Assembly: GCF_019679435.2 (NCBI RefSeq)
Contig: NZ_CP139781.1
Location: forward strand, 1,364,001-1,428,000
Length of the DNA stretch: 64,000 nucleotides
DNA from: Actomonas aquatica
Lineage (GTDB): Bacteria > Verrucomicrobiota > Verrucomicrobiia > Opitutales > Opitutaceae
Direction of reading: 5' to 3'
Positions 16,155-25,300 of this stretch are shown here, piece by piece; positions within the stretch are counted from its first letter, which is position 1; each line of letters starts with the position of its first letter. A program made the translations under genes and the position numbers. The notes beneath the pieces were generated by a model. The model had not been told where the DNA came from and searched no databases. It was given only the letters and a program-made list of their open reading frames with translations.

Positions 16155-17108
16155 CTAAACCTTCGTCTCGCCGCGTGACCGCCACCACGCCGCGAAGATA
16201 CTCCCGATCACAGAATGCATCGCGGCTGAGATCGCGCAGGGCACCGCCGCGAGGGCCACGCCACTCGCCGGATTTATGAAGTGCTTGTTCGCCAGGACCA
16301 CGCCCAAACCGGAGTTCTGCATCCCCACTTCAATCGCCACGGTCCGCGCGGAGCGCTCCCGCAACTTGAGCAAGCGCGCCAAGCCGTAGCCCAGCGAGAA
16401 CCCGAAGAGATGCAGCAGCGTCACTGCCAGCAACAGCGGACCAAAGCTCGCTTTCACTTCGTCCACCCGCTGCCCAATGATGCTCGCGCAGATCAGCGCG
16501 ATCACGATGACCGACACCAAGGGCGCCACCGGCAGCAAGCGCTGCACGGGACGGTGGAAATACCGGTTGAGCACCACGCCCAGCACCACCGGGATAAACA
16601 CGACTTGGATCGTGCTCTGAAAGAGCCCCCACGCATCCACCGGCACCCGCGTGCCCACCAAGGTCGCCGTCAGCAAGGGCGTCATCACCGCCGCCGCCAA
16701 GGTCGAACACGCCGTCATCACCACCGACAGACACACGTCGGCTTTGGCGATGAAGGTCACGACATTGGATGCCGTCCCGCCCGGACAGCACGCCACCAGC
16801 ACCAGCCCCACCGCGTATTCAGTGGGCAACGACAACGCCCACCCCAGGCCCCAGCCCAGCAGGGGCATGATGGTGTATTGGGCCACGAAGCCCACCGCCA
16901 CCGCCTTGGGCATCGTCTTGATGCCGCGGAAGTCCTCCAGCGTGAGCGTCACGCCCATGCCGAGCATGATCACCGCGAGTCCCCACACGATCCACGGACC
17001 GCGAAACCACGTGAAGGCATCCGGCACCACCAAGGCGGCGCCACACAGCGTGAGGACCCAAAGCGGGAAGGCATGGGTCAACCAGGCAAACAGTCGGGGT
17101 AGGGGCAT
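16155..17108 (-). CDS. bile acid:sodium symporter (BASS) family transporter
   Basis: 317 residues from ATG 17108. The open frame upstream runs into repeats and is dropped. Nine to ten hydrophobic spans are visible. The family's VACCPGGTASNVVTFIAKAD and EVGMQNSGLGVVLA motifs line the crossing unwound helices of the sodium site. BASS proteins carry organic anions with sodium. The substrate is not predictable here. It is a monocistronic minus-strand gene preceded by 535 bp of repeats. Confidence 0.92.
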   Translation of the reverse strand: MPLPRLFAWLTHAFPLWVLTLCGAALVVPDAFTWFRGPWIVWGLAVIMLGMGVTLTLEDFRGIKTMPKAVAVGFVAQYTIMPLLGWGLGWALSLPTEYAVGLVLVACCPGGTASNVVTFIAKADVCLSVVMTACSTLAAAVMTPLLTATLVGTRVPVDAWGLFQSTIQVVFIPVVLGVVLNRYFHRPVQRLLPVAPLVSVIVIALICASIIGQRVDEVKASFGPLLLAVTLLHLFGFSLGYGLARLLKLRERSARTVAIEVGMQNSGLGVVLANKHFINPASGVALAAVPCAISAAMHSVIGSIFAAWWRSRGETKV

Positions 17109-17643
17109 AAACCGCGACGCTGAAACCTCCCACCCCCTCACGCAACCCCGTCCACCGCCGCCGCGGCAAGGATGCCGCGCCCACCTCGTCCACCCCAAAG
17201 TGGCCGAGGCTTCCAGCCTCGGCCCCCTGCCCCTCCGCCATCCCCCATCTCCCATCCCGCATCCCGTATCCCACATCCCGCATCCCGCATCACCCATCCC
17301 GCATCCCGATCGCCCGCCGTCACCCAATCTTCACGCGCAAAAATGCCCTCTGCACTTGGCACGACGCATGCATGTGCCGTTAGTGTAAGCAGAATCCCAT
17401 GACGCTCGCCTCCGCCAATTCCAATCCGTGCCTTACCGCTGCCAAATCTATGCAGCGCGGCACGGTGGTATGCGGCCAGCAAGGTCATGACTCCGTGCAG
17501 CGTTGGCAGAAACACCAGCGACGTGCGGGCTTTCAGGCCTAAACCCTTTCCTCCCACGGATCTCGTTTAGCCCCCCTGAATAGCCCGGCCGCCCAAAAAG
17601 GCTCCGAGGTCCGTATCCTCCCTTTTACCAACAGTTTCCTGCC
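17109..17643. other. 535-bp gene-free spacer with repeats
   Basis: This spacer between the BASS and Hsp20-like genes holds a GGCCGAGGCTTCCAGCCTCGG hairpin (17202-17222) and a degenerate tandem heptamer CATCCCG (17238-17310). I see no convincing coding frame. The end nearest 17643 should contain the promoter of the Hsp20-like gene. Confidence 0.7.
17238..17310. repeat. tandem CATCCCG heptamers
   Basis: About ten imperfect copies of CATCCCG or a one-base variant follow each other (CATCTCC, CATCCCG, TATCCCA and so on). The run is polymorphism-prone and may vary between strains. Confidence 0.75.
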
Positions 17644-18054
17644 ATGAATAACATCACCCTCCCTCCGCCGTCTGCACCGAAGTCCCGTCGTGAGGAAACC
17701 GCGTCCTCCGTGACCGCTTTCCGCACGCCGCACTTCGACTGCGAGACCCTGCCCGATGCCCTGAGGCTTATCGTGTATGTGCCGGGAGTTCAGCCCTCCG
17801 GCGTGGAAATCGCCACCCGCGGGCCCGATCTCACCGTCACCGCCCGCAAGGCGCACGTGGTGCGAGCCAACTGGAAATCCATGCATGTGGAGGGTGTGCA
17901 ACGCGATTATTTGCTCAATCTCCGCCTCGGGCGGTCGTTGAACTTCATGGCGTTGCAGGCAGAGCTCCGCGACGGCGCCCTCACCATCACCATTCCCATG
18001 CGGAATGGCTCCAGCGTGACCGGCGTCTCCGCGGCCAGTGTCCGCGCCGCCTAA
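17644..18054 (+). CDS. Hsp20-like (alpha-crystallin domain) protein
   Basis: 136 residues. FDCETLPDALRLIVYVPGVQPSGVEIATRGPDLTVTARK and the later LNFMALQAELRDGALTITIPM follow the beta-strand pattern of small heat shock proteins. The canonical A-x-x-x-N-G-V-L motif is reduced to AELRDGALTITIP. Flanking arms are short and Ala/Ser-rich. The middle (HVVRANWKSMHVEGVQRDYLLNLRLGRS) fits the beta-6 loop. It probably acts as a holdase for unfolded proteins. There is no signal peptide. Confidence 0.82.
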   Translation: MNNITLPPPSAPKSRREETASSVTAFRTPHFDCETLPDALRLIVYVPGVQPSGVEIATRGPDLTVTARKAHVVRANWKSMHVEGVQRDYLLNLRLGRSLNFMALQAELRDGALTITIPMRNGSSVTGVSAASVRAA

Positions 18055-18136
18055 TTACAACAGGGGAAGGACCAAGCCCCGGCCGCTCTCTGCGCATTCA
18101 CAAAAATGCGCGGGGAGCGGACTTTTTTTTTAAGAA

Positions 18137-18207
18137 TCGGGAGCCAAGGCCGATGTCTCTGGTCAGAGACAGCGTTCGGGTGAGCCGGATGTCCGTCTCT
18201 GACATCC
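18137..18207. repeat. two adjacent hairpins (GTCTCTGGTCAGAGAC and GGATGTC...GACATCC)
   Basis: GTCTCTGGTCAGAGAC (18157-18172) is a palindrome with a 2-nt centre. GGATGTCCGTCTCTGACATCC (18188-18208) is a second, sharing the GTCTCTG core. They lie just before the small gene at 18208 and overlap its start, so they may affect its translation. Confidence 0.65.
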
Positions 18208-18417
18208 ATGGACACCCCGCCTCCGCCTCCACCTTCAACCGCAGACACCAAACCCATCGTGCAACACGTCGTCGTTTCCCAACCCAAAGCCGACGCCATC
18301 TGGGGCCGCCCGATCTTCCGCGCCCCCGAACTCAAGAGCTTCACTCCCCGGAAAAAGGAAGGTTACTTCCCGCAAAAGCCCTTCAAGGGCCGCGTCCGCG
18401 ATAAACGCGCCGGTTAA
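18208..18417 (+). CDS. small basic protein, function unknown
   Basis: 69 residues. A Pro-rich start (MDTPPPPPPSTADTK) is followed by PIVQHVVVSQPKADAIWGRPIFRAPELKSFTPRKKEGYFPQKPFKGRVRDKRAG. The C-terminal half is rich in Lys/Arg and aromatic residues, suggesting nucleic acid or ribosome binding, but no known domain is recognised. A clear terminator 67 bp downstream on the same strand supports a real transcript. Confidence 0.55.
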   Translation: MDTPPPPPPSTADTKPIVQHVVVSQPKADAIWGRPIFRAPELKSFTPRKKEGYFPQKPFKGRVRDKRAG

Positions 18418-18483
18418 GGCGTAAGCTCTCGAACTCAGCGTCGCCCGTCTCCCTCTCCCTATTTTTGTGTAGTCTGTGTAGGC

Positions 18484-18521
18484 GTCCCGCCGGACTGGAC
18501 CAGTCCCGCGGGACTTTTTTT
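18484..18521 (+). terminator. rho-independent terminator after the small basic protein gene
   Basis: GTCCCGCCGGACTGG pairs with CCAGTCCCGCGGGAC almost fully (one offset base), followed by seven T residues at 18515-18521. It ends plus-strand transcription of the 18208 gene. Confidence 0.88.
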
Positions 18522-18548
18522 GCCCACTCACCTCGGTCGCCCCGCCGC

Positions 18549-19451
18549 TCAGCGCTCCGGCACCAACCACCGCAGCGAGCCTTCGCCGCCCGCCGCCTGC
18601 GCCAAGGTTTCGCCCAGCCAAGTCATCGCCGGTGCCACCGCCTGATCAAGTTGCCACGGTGGATTGACCACCATCACGCCGGCCCCGCGCATTTTTAACC
18701 CGGCCTCCGGTCCCGCCACGGTGAGCTCAGCCGTCCAAGTCGGCGCCCAATCGGCCTCTTTTTCCACCGCGGCCAAAAACGTCGGTGCCCCGGCGCGCGC
18801 CGTCAGCGGATACCACACCGCAAAGGTGCCGCCCGGCAGCCGTCGCAATCCCTCGCGCAACGCGGTCATCACCTTGCGGGCTTCGTTCTCCGCTTCGTAA
18901 GGCGGATCAATCAACACCAGCGCGCGGCGCTCCAGCGGCGGCAGACAACCGCGCACGGCTTCGTAACCATCGCGCTGCTCCACCTGCACCCGCCGCCGCG
19001 GTCCAAGATTCTCGCGCAGCCCGTCAGCCTCGCCGCCCTGCAGCTCACACAAGACCGCCCGGTCCTGTTCCCGCAGGCGATCGACCACTAGAACCGGCGA
19101 CCCCGGATACGGTTTGAAAGAATCACTTTGCTCAGTCGGAGCCGACTCAACCTGCCGCTGCGCAAAACCGCTCACCGCCGCCGCATAATCGCGCAACAAG
19201 GTCGGCACCTTGGCCGCATTTTCGCGCCAAGCTGCCTCCACCCGTCCCCAGCCCATCGGCCATTCCGGCGCGCGTTGCAGACTGTCCCCCTGAGACGCCG
19301 CCGCCAAATCGTAGGCCCCGCGTCCGGCATGCGTGTCGAGAAACAGGAAACCCTTTTCCTTGCGCTGCATGCCCGCCACCAGCGCCAGCACGATGGCATG
19401 CTTCGCGACGTCGGCGAAATTGCCCGCGTGATAATGGTGCCGGTAATTCAC
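18549..19451 (-). CDS. rlmJ: 23S rRNA (adenine2030-N6)-methyltransferase
   Basis: 300 residues. MNYRHHYHAGNFADVAKHAI is the RlmJ N-terminus. FLDTHAGRGAYDL (38-50) binds SAM, and LIDPPYE (180-186) is the N6-adenine methyltransferase DPPY motif. RMRGAGVMVVNPPWQLD-type residues near the C-terminus are also conserved (here MRGAGVMVVNPPWQLD). It modifies A2030 of 23S rRNA. The start overlaps the stop of the YhcH-like gene by 4 bp (ATGA), so the two are co-translated. Confidence 0.94.
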   Translation of the reverse strand: MNYRHHYHAGNFADVAKHAIVLALVAGMQRKEKGFLFLDTHAGRGAYDLAAASQGDSLQRAPEWPMGWGRVEAAWRENAAKVPTLLRDYAAAVSGFAQRQVESAPTEQSDSFKPYPGSPVLVVDRLREQDRAVLCELQGGEADGLRENLGPRRRVQVEQRDGYEAVRGCLPPLERRALVLIDPPYEAENEARKVMTALREGLRRLPGGTFAVWYPLTARAGAPTFLAAVEKEADWAPTWTAELTVAGPEAGLKMRGAGVMVVNPPWQLDQAVAPAMTWLGETLAQAAGGEGSLRWLVPER

Positions 19452-19942
19452 AGGCGCACCTTCACCACGGTCTTGTGCGCGAGCACCGGCGCCGCGCCCG
19501 CCGCCAGCGACGGTTTGTGCGCATCACCCGGGAAAAACACCGCGATCTCGCCCGGGGCCACCACCCAACGCGACACCGCTGCACGATCCGCCAAAAACAC
19601 CACGTCCTTGTCGGCCAGCAAATCTTCGGTCACCGCGAGACCAGCACGTGCCGTCACCTCCATCGCCTCCTCGCCCGACAGCACCGCCTGCAAATCGACA
19701 TACTGGTCATGCGCTTCAAAGCGCCCCTCGCCCGCCGGTTTGCCCGTGTAAACCTGCTCGAGGGCAAACACCCCATCGGCCAAATCGACCCGCTCCGTCA
19801 CGCCCTCCGCGATAGCCATGATCCGACCATGGACCGCCGAACCCGGCGCGAGCGCCTCACGCAAATACGCCAGCGCGGCCTCGAACCGTTCATTCGAAGC
19901 GAGTTGTTGGGAAATGAGATCCAGCGTGCCCCAGATAGCCAT
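19448..19942 (-). CDS. YhcH/YjgK/YiaL family protein
   Basis: 164 residues from ATG 19942. EGRFEAHDQYVDLQAVLSGEEAMEV, FFPGDAHKPSLA and HKTVVKVRL are conserved cupin-fold positions, with metal-binding His residues in EAHDQYVDLQ and GDAHKP. Family members include EbgC and NanQ, which act on sugars or sialic acid anomers. The substrate here is unknown. The gene precedes rlmJ with a 4-bp overlap. Confidence 0.9.
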   Translation of the reverse strand: MAIWGTLDLISQQLASNERFEAALAYLREALAPGSAVHGRIMAIAEGVTERVDLADGVFALEQVYTGKPAGEGRFEAHDQYVDLQAVLSGEEAMEVTARAGLAVTEDLLADKDVVFLADRAAVSRWVVAPGEIAVFFPGDAHKPSLAAGAAPVLAHKTVVKVRL

Positions 19943-20096
19943 GCCCCGCACTCCAGCGCCGCCCCCACCCCGCCGCAAGCTCATCCACCAAGCTCACCAC
20001 TCCGCACTCGTCTGTGTCCACTGGTTCGCCTCTGGCGCATTCGTGGTTCAAGGAAACCTTGCCCCACGGCCAATTCACCAAGGCGAAACGTTAGTG

Positions 20097-20127
20097 AAGC
20101 CATCCGTGTTCATCCGTGGTTAAAAAA
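20097..20127. repeat. CCATCCGTGTTCATCCGTGG element copy
   Basis: CCATCCGTGTTCATCCGTGG followed by TTAAAAAA repeats the right arm seen at 14047-14075. A decayed left arm (TTCGTGGTTCAAGG) lies at about 20040. It sits in the 240-bp spacer upstream of the YhcH-like gene, next to the end of the LolA-like gene. Confidence 0.8.
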
Positions 20128-20182
20128 TTCTCTGCCCCACCGCCCTCTGCCCCTCCGCCACCTACCTCGCCGCCCTCAGCTC

Positions 20183-20914
20183 TCAGCCCTCCGCCGCAAA
20201 CATCCCCTTTTCCAGCGGCGGATTCCCCTCCATCCAATTCATCATCGTTTCGCTCACCAGCTCCTCGCCCGCCCACACGACCACTTTGTGCGGCAGGATG
20301 ACGCCCTGCACGGGGCGAAAATCGCCATAGAACGTCTGCGTCTCGCTCTTCGAACCATCCGGGCGCAACTGCACGCGATCCTGTCGCACGATGAAATACG
20401 TGTCGGCCGCGATATAGAGCACGCTCTGATCCGAGGCACTGCGCGTCGCGATCAACTTCACCACCGGACGCTCACCCACCTCGTCCTCCCCCGCGTAGTC
20501 GAGCACGTAACCGCGCTCCTCCGGATTCACGAGGGGGTCATCAAACTCCGACTCCAGCTTGAAGGCACTCGCCAACGCCGGCGGCATCGCCCGCCGCTCC
20601 CCCTCCGCGCCGGCTTGGATCCACGGTTCTCCTTCGCCGCTCCAGCCCTGCACCATGTAAAGCCCCTGCGCCTCCACTTCGATGCGCACCGCGTTCGGTC
20701 GCCGCGCCCACATCTGGAAGTCCATTTCCTGGCCGCTCGCCACCGTCTCGCCGCCTGCCCGCAACGACTCCAAACGATTGATCCGATCCACCCCGCCGAT
20801 CGCCTCCACATGGATGCGCGCGATATCCGCCGCCACGTTGGCATTGGCTTTCGCCGTCTGTGCTCCCGCCAAAACGAGGAGCCCGATCAGAACCGTGGAG
20901 AAGCGCACTTGCAT
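20183..20914 (-). CDS. periplasmic LolA-like protein
   Basis: 243 residues. A signal peptide (MQVRFSTVLIGLLVLAGAQTAKANA) precedes a beta-rich body: MDFQMWARRPNAVRIEVEAQG, YFIVRQDRVQLRPDGSKSETQTFYGDFRPVQGVILPHKVVVWAG. This pattern, with a test of substrate colour or polish removed by Asp-rich loops, matches outer-membrane lipoprotein-sorting (LolA/LolB-fold) relatives in Verrucomicrobia and Bacteroidetes. Its exact role is unproven. It could carry lipids or lipoproteins across the periplasm. Confidence 0.72.
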   Translation of the reverse strand: MQVRFSTVLIGLLVLAGAQTAKANANVAADIARIHVEAIGGVDRINRLESLRAGGETVASGQEMDFQMWARRPNAVRIEVEAQGLYMVQGWSGEGEPWIQAGAEGERRAMPPALASAFKLESEFDDPLVNPEERGYVLDYAGEDEVGERPVVKLIATRSASDQSVLYIAADTYFIVRQDRVQLRPDGSKSETQTFYGDFRPVQGVILPHKVVVWAGEELVSETMMNWMEGNPPLEKGMFAAEG

Positions 20915-21017
20915 CCGCCGATCTCAACCGACGCGCCCGCCGCGGCACAAGCCTGTTGCCCTTCCTGGCCAAATCCCCTGACGTCCCCCGCTCTCCGTTT
21001 CCGTTCGCCACCACACC

Positions 21018-21815
21018 ATGCTGCGCATCCTTTCCGACCTCCATATCCGCGACGCTGCGTCCAAGATTCGCCGCCTCGCCGACCTCGAGCCGCTGCTCGA
21101 TGGAGTCGATGAACTCTGGCTCAACGGCGACACCTGCGACAACCAAACCGGACTCGCCCCCGCCGACCTCGACGAGATCCGCGCCTTCTTCATCGCACGC
21201 GTCCCCGTCGTGCGTTTCCTCACCGGCAACCACGATCCCGACATCTCCACCGTCCACGAAGCCAGCGCCGCCGAGGGTAGGCTCTGGGCGACGCACGGTG
21301 ACGTCTTTCTCGACAGCGTCGTCCCCTGGAGCCGCGTCCGCGATAAGATCGAAGAGCGCGTCGCTCGCGCCCTCCAAGCCGACTCGGCCCTCGATTTAAC
21401 CACCTTCGAAGGCCGCATCGCCGCCATGCGCCAAGCCTGCCTCGGCTTCGGCCGCGAATGCGACCCTGAGCGCAATGATCCCGCCCATCGCCTGCGTCGC
21501 CTGTTCACCGAGTTTTTCCCGCCCCGCCAGCCGCTCGCCATGCTGCACACCTGGTGGACTTTCCCGCACCGCGCCGTCACCCAAACCCGCCGCTGGCGCC
21601 CCGACGCTCGCGTCATCGTCACCGGCCACGTGCACTTCCCCCGCGTCTGGCAGAGGGGCGACTATACCGTCATCAACACCGGCGCCTTCACCGGCCCGCT
21701 CGGTGCCCGCTGCGTCGACGTTTTTGACGGCCACCTCGCCGTGCGCACCATCACCTGGCGTCGCCGCGCCTGGCACGCCGGCGACCGAGTCGCCACGATT
21801 GCGCTGGCCACCTGA
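21018..21815 (+). CDS. calcineurin-like metallophosphoesterase
   Basis: 265 residues. The metal ligands are in order: ILSDLHIRD (5-13), LWLNGDTCDN, FLTGNHDPD, HGDVF and VTGHVHFPRV. This is the two-metal phosphoesterase core. WQRGDYTVINTGAFTGPLGARCVDV is a common C-terminal block. The substrate is unknown. There is no membrane anchor. The gene begins a plus-strand run that continues with the 21842 gene, 26 bp later. Confidence 0.93.
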   Translation: MLRILSDLHIRDAASKIRRLADLEPLLDGVDELWLNGDTCDNQTGLAPADLDEIRAFFIARVPVVRFLTGNHDPDISTVHEASAAEGRLWATHGDVFLDSVVPWSRVRDKIEERVARALQADSALDLTTFEGRIAAMRQACLGFGRECDPERNDPAHRLRRLFTEFFPPRQPLAMLHTWWTFPHRAVTQTRRWRPDARVIVTGHVHFPRVWQRGDYTVINTGAFTGPLGARCVDVFDGHLAVRTITWRRRAWHAGDRVATIALAT

Positions 21816-21841
21816 CGAATCACCCGCCTATCGCTTCAGCC

Positions 21842-22108
21842 ATGAGTAGCATGTTCGAATTCGGTTGGTGGAACCGCGATCCCGAGGAAGGCAAATACGA
21901 AGTGAAAGCCTCCTTCCGCGGCGGCGTGCTCAGTTTCCGGCGCCATCAGGGCCACCACACCCTCTGGCAAGACCACACGCCCAGCCAGGATGACTACGAC
22001 CGCCTGCTCAAGGAAGCGGAGAAACGCGTCCCCCGTCGCCTCATCTCGCCCAAGCAGATGAAACAGCTCGAAGAGCTCGTCGCCCGCGAACGCGACCGCC
22101 GCCTGTAA
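21842..22108 (+). CDS. conserved small protein, function unknown
   Basis: 88 residues: MSSMFEFGWWNRDPEEGKYEVKASFRGGVLSFRRHQGHHTLWQDHTPSQDDYDRLLKEAEKRVPRRL. The N-terminal part looks like a small beta-sheet. The C-terminal part is a charged helix. There are no cysteines, no signal peptide and no membrane segment. I cannot name a family. It follows the phosphoesterase closely and may be co-transcribed. Confidence 0.7.
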   Translation: MSSMFEFGWWNRDPEEGKYEVKASFRGGVLSFRRHQGHHTLWQDHTPSQDDYDRLLKEAEKRVPRRLISPKQMKQLEELVARERDRRL

Positions 22109-22132
22109 ATCGGGCCGCGCCCCCCGCCGCGT

Positions 22133-22250
22133 CAAAGCTGCCGCGCCCACAACCGGAACGTGGCCGAGGCTTCCGGCCTCGGTGCCCAACCCGAGCGCCC
22201 CCAATCGAGAATCGAGACTCCAAAATCGAAAATCCGAAGCCTCAATTTGT
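22133..22250. repeat. hairpin and AATCGAGAATC-type repeats
   Basis: GGCCGAGGCTTCCGGCCTCGG (22162-22182) is a palindrome, followed by an AATCGAGAATCGAGACTCCA (22203-22222), AAATCGAAAATCCG run. Both families occur elsewhere in the window. The spacer precedes the 2357-residue protein gene. Confidence 0.75.
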
Positions 22251-22308
22251 TGCAAATGAGCTTCAGGTCTTGAACCCCTCCGCGCGGGCCGGTTGAACCG
22301 TCCGCATC

Positions 22309-25300
22309 ATGTTTGCTTACGCCCTGTATAAGGGCGGGTTGGTCGTGTCGTCCCCGCTTCGCAACGGACTGCTTACGTCGCTCGCTTTCCTGGTTCTGGC
22401 CCCCGTTCTCTCCGCCGACCGCCTGCGCGGTCAGCTCCGCCACGAGTTCCTCGACAATATCCCGGTCGCCGGAGCTCGCATCGAACTCGCCGACGCGACC
22501 GATCCCACCCAGACTGACGTCGTCGAATCCGATGCGCTGGGCTACTTCGTTTCCACCGCCTTCTACGCCGGCGATGAGGTCAACGTCACCGCCACCCACC
22601 CGGCCTACCAGCAGGAGACGCCCACCGTCACGCTCGCCAGCGACGACCACTTCGAGTCCATCCTCATGACCCCGCTCGGCGAGGTCACCACCGACTACCA
22701 CAACATCATCATCCAGGTCGCCGGCGCCGTCGCCCAACTCCCCCTCGCCGGCGTCCCGGTCGAGATCACCCGCTGGTCCGCCGACAACACCCTGCTCTCC
22801 ACCGATCAGGTCGAAACCGATGCCAAGGGCGTCGCCGTCCTCCGCGGCGCCCGCTCCGGCTTCTACGAGTTTAAACTCAACGACTCTTCCCTGCCCGACA
22901 CCGATCGCCGCGCCCGCTACGAGGACTACGCCACCCCGCTCCTCCAACGCGTTGAGATCACGCAGGACCATTTCATGAACGTCTTCCTCAAGCCGCTGGA
23001 GCAGGACCTCAAGGTCCGCGTCACCGGCTACGACTTCGTGAAAAAGGAGGGCGACGCCCCGCTCGAAAACGTGCTCGTCGAAATCCGCGGACTCGATCCC
23101 GCCGACCACGACATCGAGGTTCTCCACCCGCGCAGCGATTTCACCGTGCTCTTCGACGCCGGCACTGCGGGAGGGAGCGGCAGCGGCAGCTCCGTCGATC
23201 CAACTCTTTTCTACCTGCAAAACGGCGAGGTGGTTTTCCAAGGCCTGCCGCCGGTCGCCTATGAGGTGAAGGTCAGCCGTTTCGGCTACATCACCCAGCG
23301 CATTCTCCTCGAGCCCGACTCCGTCACCGGCCTGCTGCCCAACAGCTACGACGTCCCGCTCGAAGTTTCGCTCCCCGCCGAAGGCCACGCCGTCGATATC
23401 CTCGTCGATTTCCCTCACCACGTCTCCGCGACCTTTGATCAAAACGGTCTCTTCGCCGGCAGCGGCGTGACTGGCCTCGGCCTCAAGGTGCGGGTCGTCG
23501 GTATCGAAGGCACGAATACAGACGGTCTCAGCTACGAGGCCTACACCGGCCAGAACCTCAACGGCGAAACCTACGCGCCTTTCTACGAGCCCTTCCTTTC
23601 CGGTCGCTATCGCGTCTTCGTCGACGGCCTCTCCGGCGAGACCAATTTCGAATACAACGAGACCTTCGACTACTACAGCCCGGTCGGCTACGACTACGAC
23701 CTCGCCTCCACTGGCGCCACCATCATCGAGGTGCCCGTCGGCCGCACCGAAACCACGCCCGAGTTCCATCGCTTCACCGTCGACCTCGAAACCCCGCTCG
23801 TCCCCATCCGCGGCCAACTGCTCGCTGCCGAATCCATCGAACCCGATTCGCGCCAACCCATTTTCCGTCCCTACACCGATCAAACCATCGAGCTCGTGCC
23901 CGGCCCCGCCGAGCGCAACCTCGCCGATCCCTCCGCCGCCGCCGTCACCGTGACCACCGACGCGCAGGGATACTTCGGCGCCGAACTCCTGCCCGGTCTC
24001 TACGGCATCCGCCTGCCCGGCATGGACGACTATTTCGGCGACGAGGTCATCGTGCACGTCGGCGAAGCCACTCGCCCCAACAACGCCAACCGCACCACCA
24101 CCTACGAGTGGCCCCTCGCCGAAGCCTTTCCCGAGGTGCCCGGAGCGGTCTCCCTCCAAGCCCACAGTTACTTCGAGCTCAACGGCCTGCCCATCCATGC
24201 CGGTCGCGACCAATTCCTCGAGCTGCGCGTCCGCCGTGAGCACTACATCATCGAGGCCTACGGCACCGAAAACACCGACTTCAATCGCAAGGTCGTCGCC
24301 GTCACCGGCACCGGTTTTCCCATCGAAGCCGACTACTCCCCAACCCTCGCCAACCAAACCACCATCACTCTCCTCGGTGCCGATGGCGACGTGACCACGA
24401 CCATCGAACCCGAGCCGCCCGGCAGCTTCTACAACCCTCTCTACGCGCGCTGGGATAACCTCGCCCCCGGCGACTACACCGGCGTCACCGCCACCATTCC
24501 CGGCCACGACTTTTCCGCCGAGTATTTTGGCGCCAAAACCCTCTTCGATTGGCCCACGCCCGGGTCCGCTCCCGATCTCACCCAAGCCGCCCTTTTCGAC
24601 GTCGTTAACTTTCCCAACAACGAATTCCCCTGGGAGCCGCTCACCCCGGTCCAAACCGGCGGTTTCGAAATCGTTATGACGCCGTATGAAGCCGCCACCT
24701 ACAGCGTTTACCAATGGGAGGAACGCACCGTCGATGGCGAGACCGTCGGCGAATACGTGTTCCAATACGATACCTCCGAGGGCTTCATGACCGAGACCAC
24801 CGTCGCCCCCGGCTACTTCGGCGGCTACCCTTCTCTCGGCGGTCCCGTCACCGCCATCTGGTCCAACGGGCTCGACGACCAGGGCAACTCCTACCGCGTG
24901 CGCCTCACGCCCGGCGGCCGCCTTAACCTCGAGGGTCCCTCGGCCACGCCCGAGACCGCCATGCCCAGCCTAAGCTACACCCTGCTCATCGACGGCGTCG
25001 CCGCCACCGATTCCGCCACCGCCATCAACGACGTGGAATACACCCTGAGCAATAGCGGCACCACCATCCTCACCGGCACCCCACTGCCCGGCCTCACCGA
25101 ATCGCCCAACGTCTACAAAGCCTCCTCCGACAACTACAGCGAACAATACCAATCCAGCATCCGCGTCCTCACCGACGCCGCCAGCCCCACCCTCGGCATC
25201 ACCGTCGGCCTCGAGCCCGGCATGGAGGTCACCGCCACGCTCCGCGACCAGACCCCCACCGGCCTCTCCCAAACGCCCATCGACATCCCCGCCGCCAACC

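Noticed and set aside
17109-17327. N-terminal extension of the BASS transporter
   Set aside because: Residues are encoded by the heptamer tract and a hairpin; the membrane protein starts at MPLPRLFAWL.
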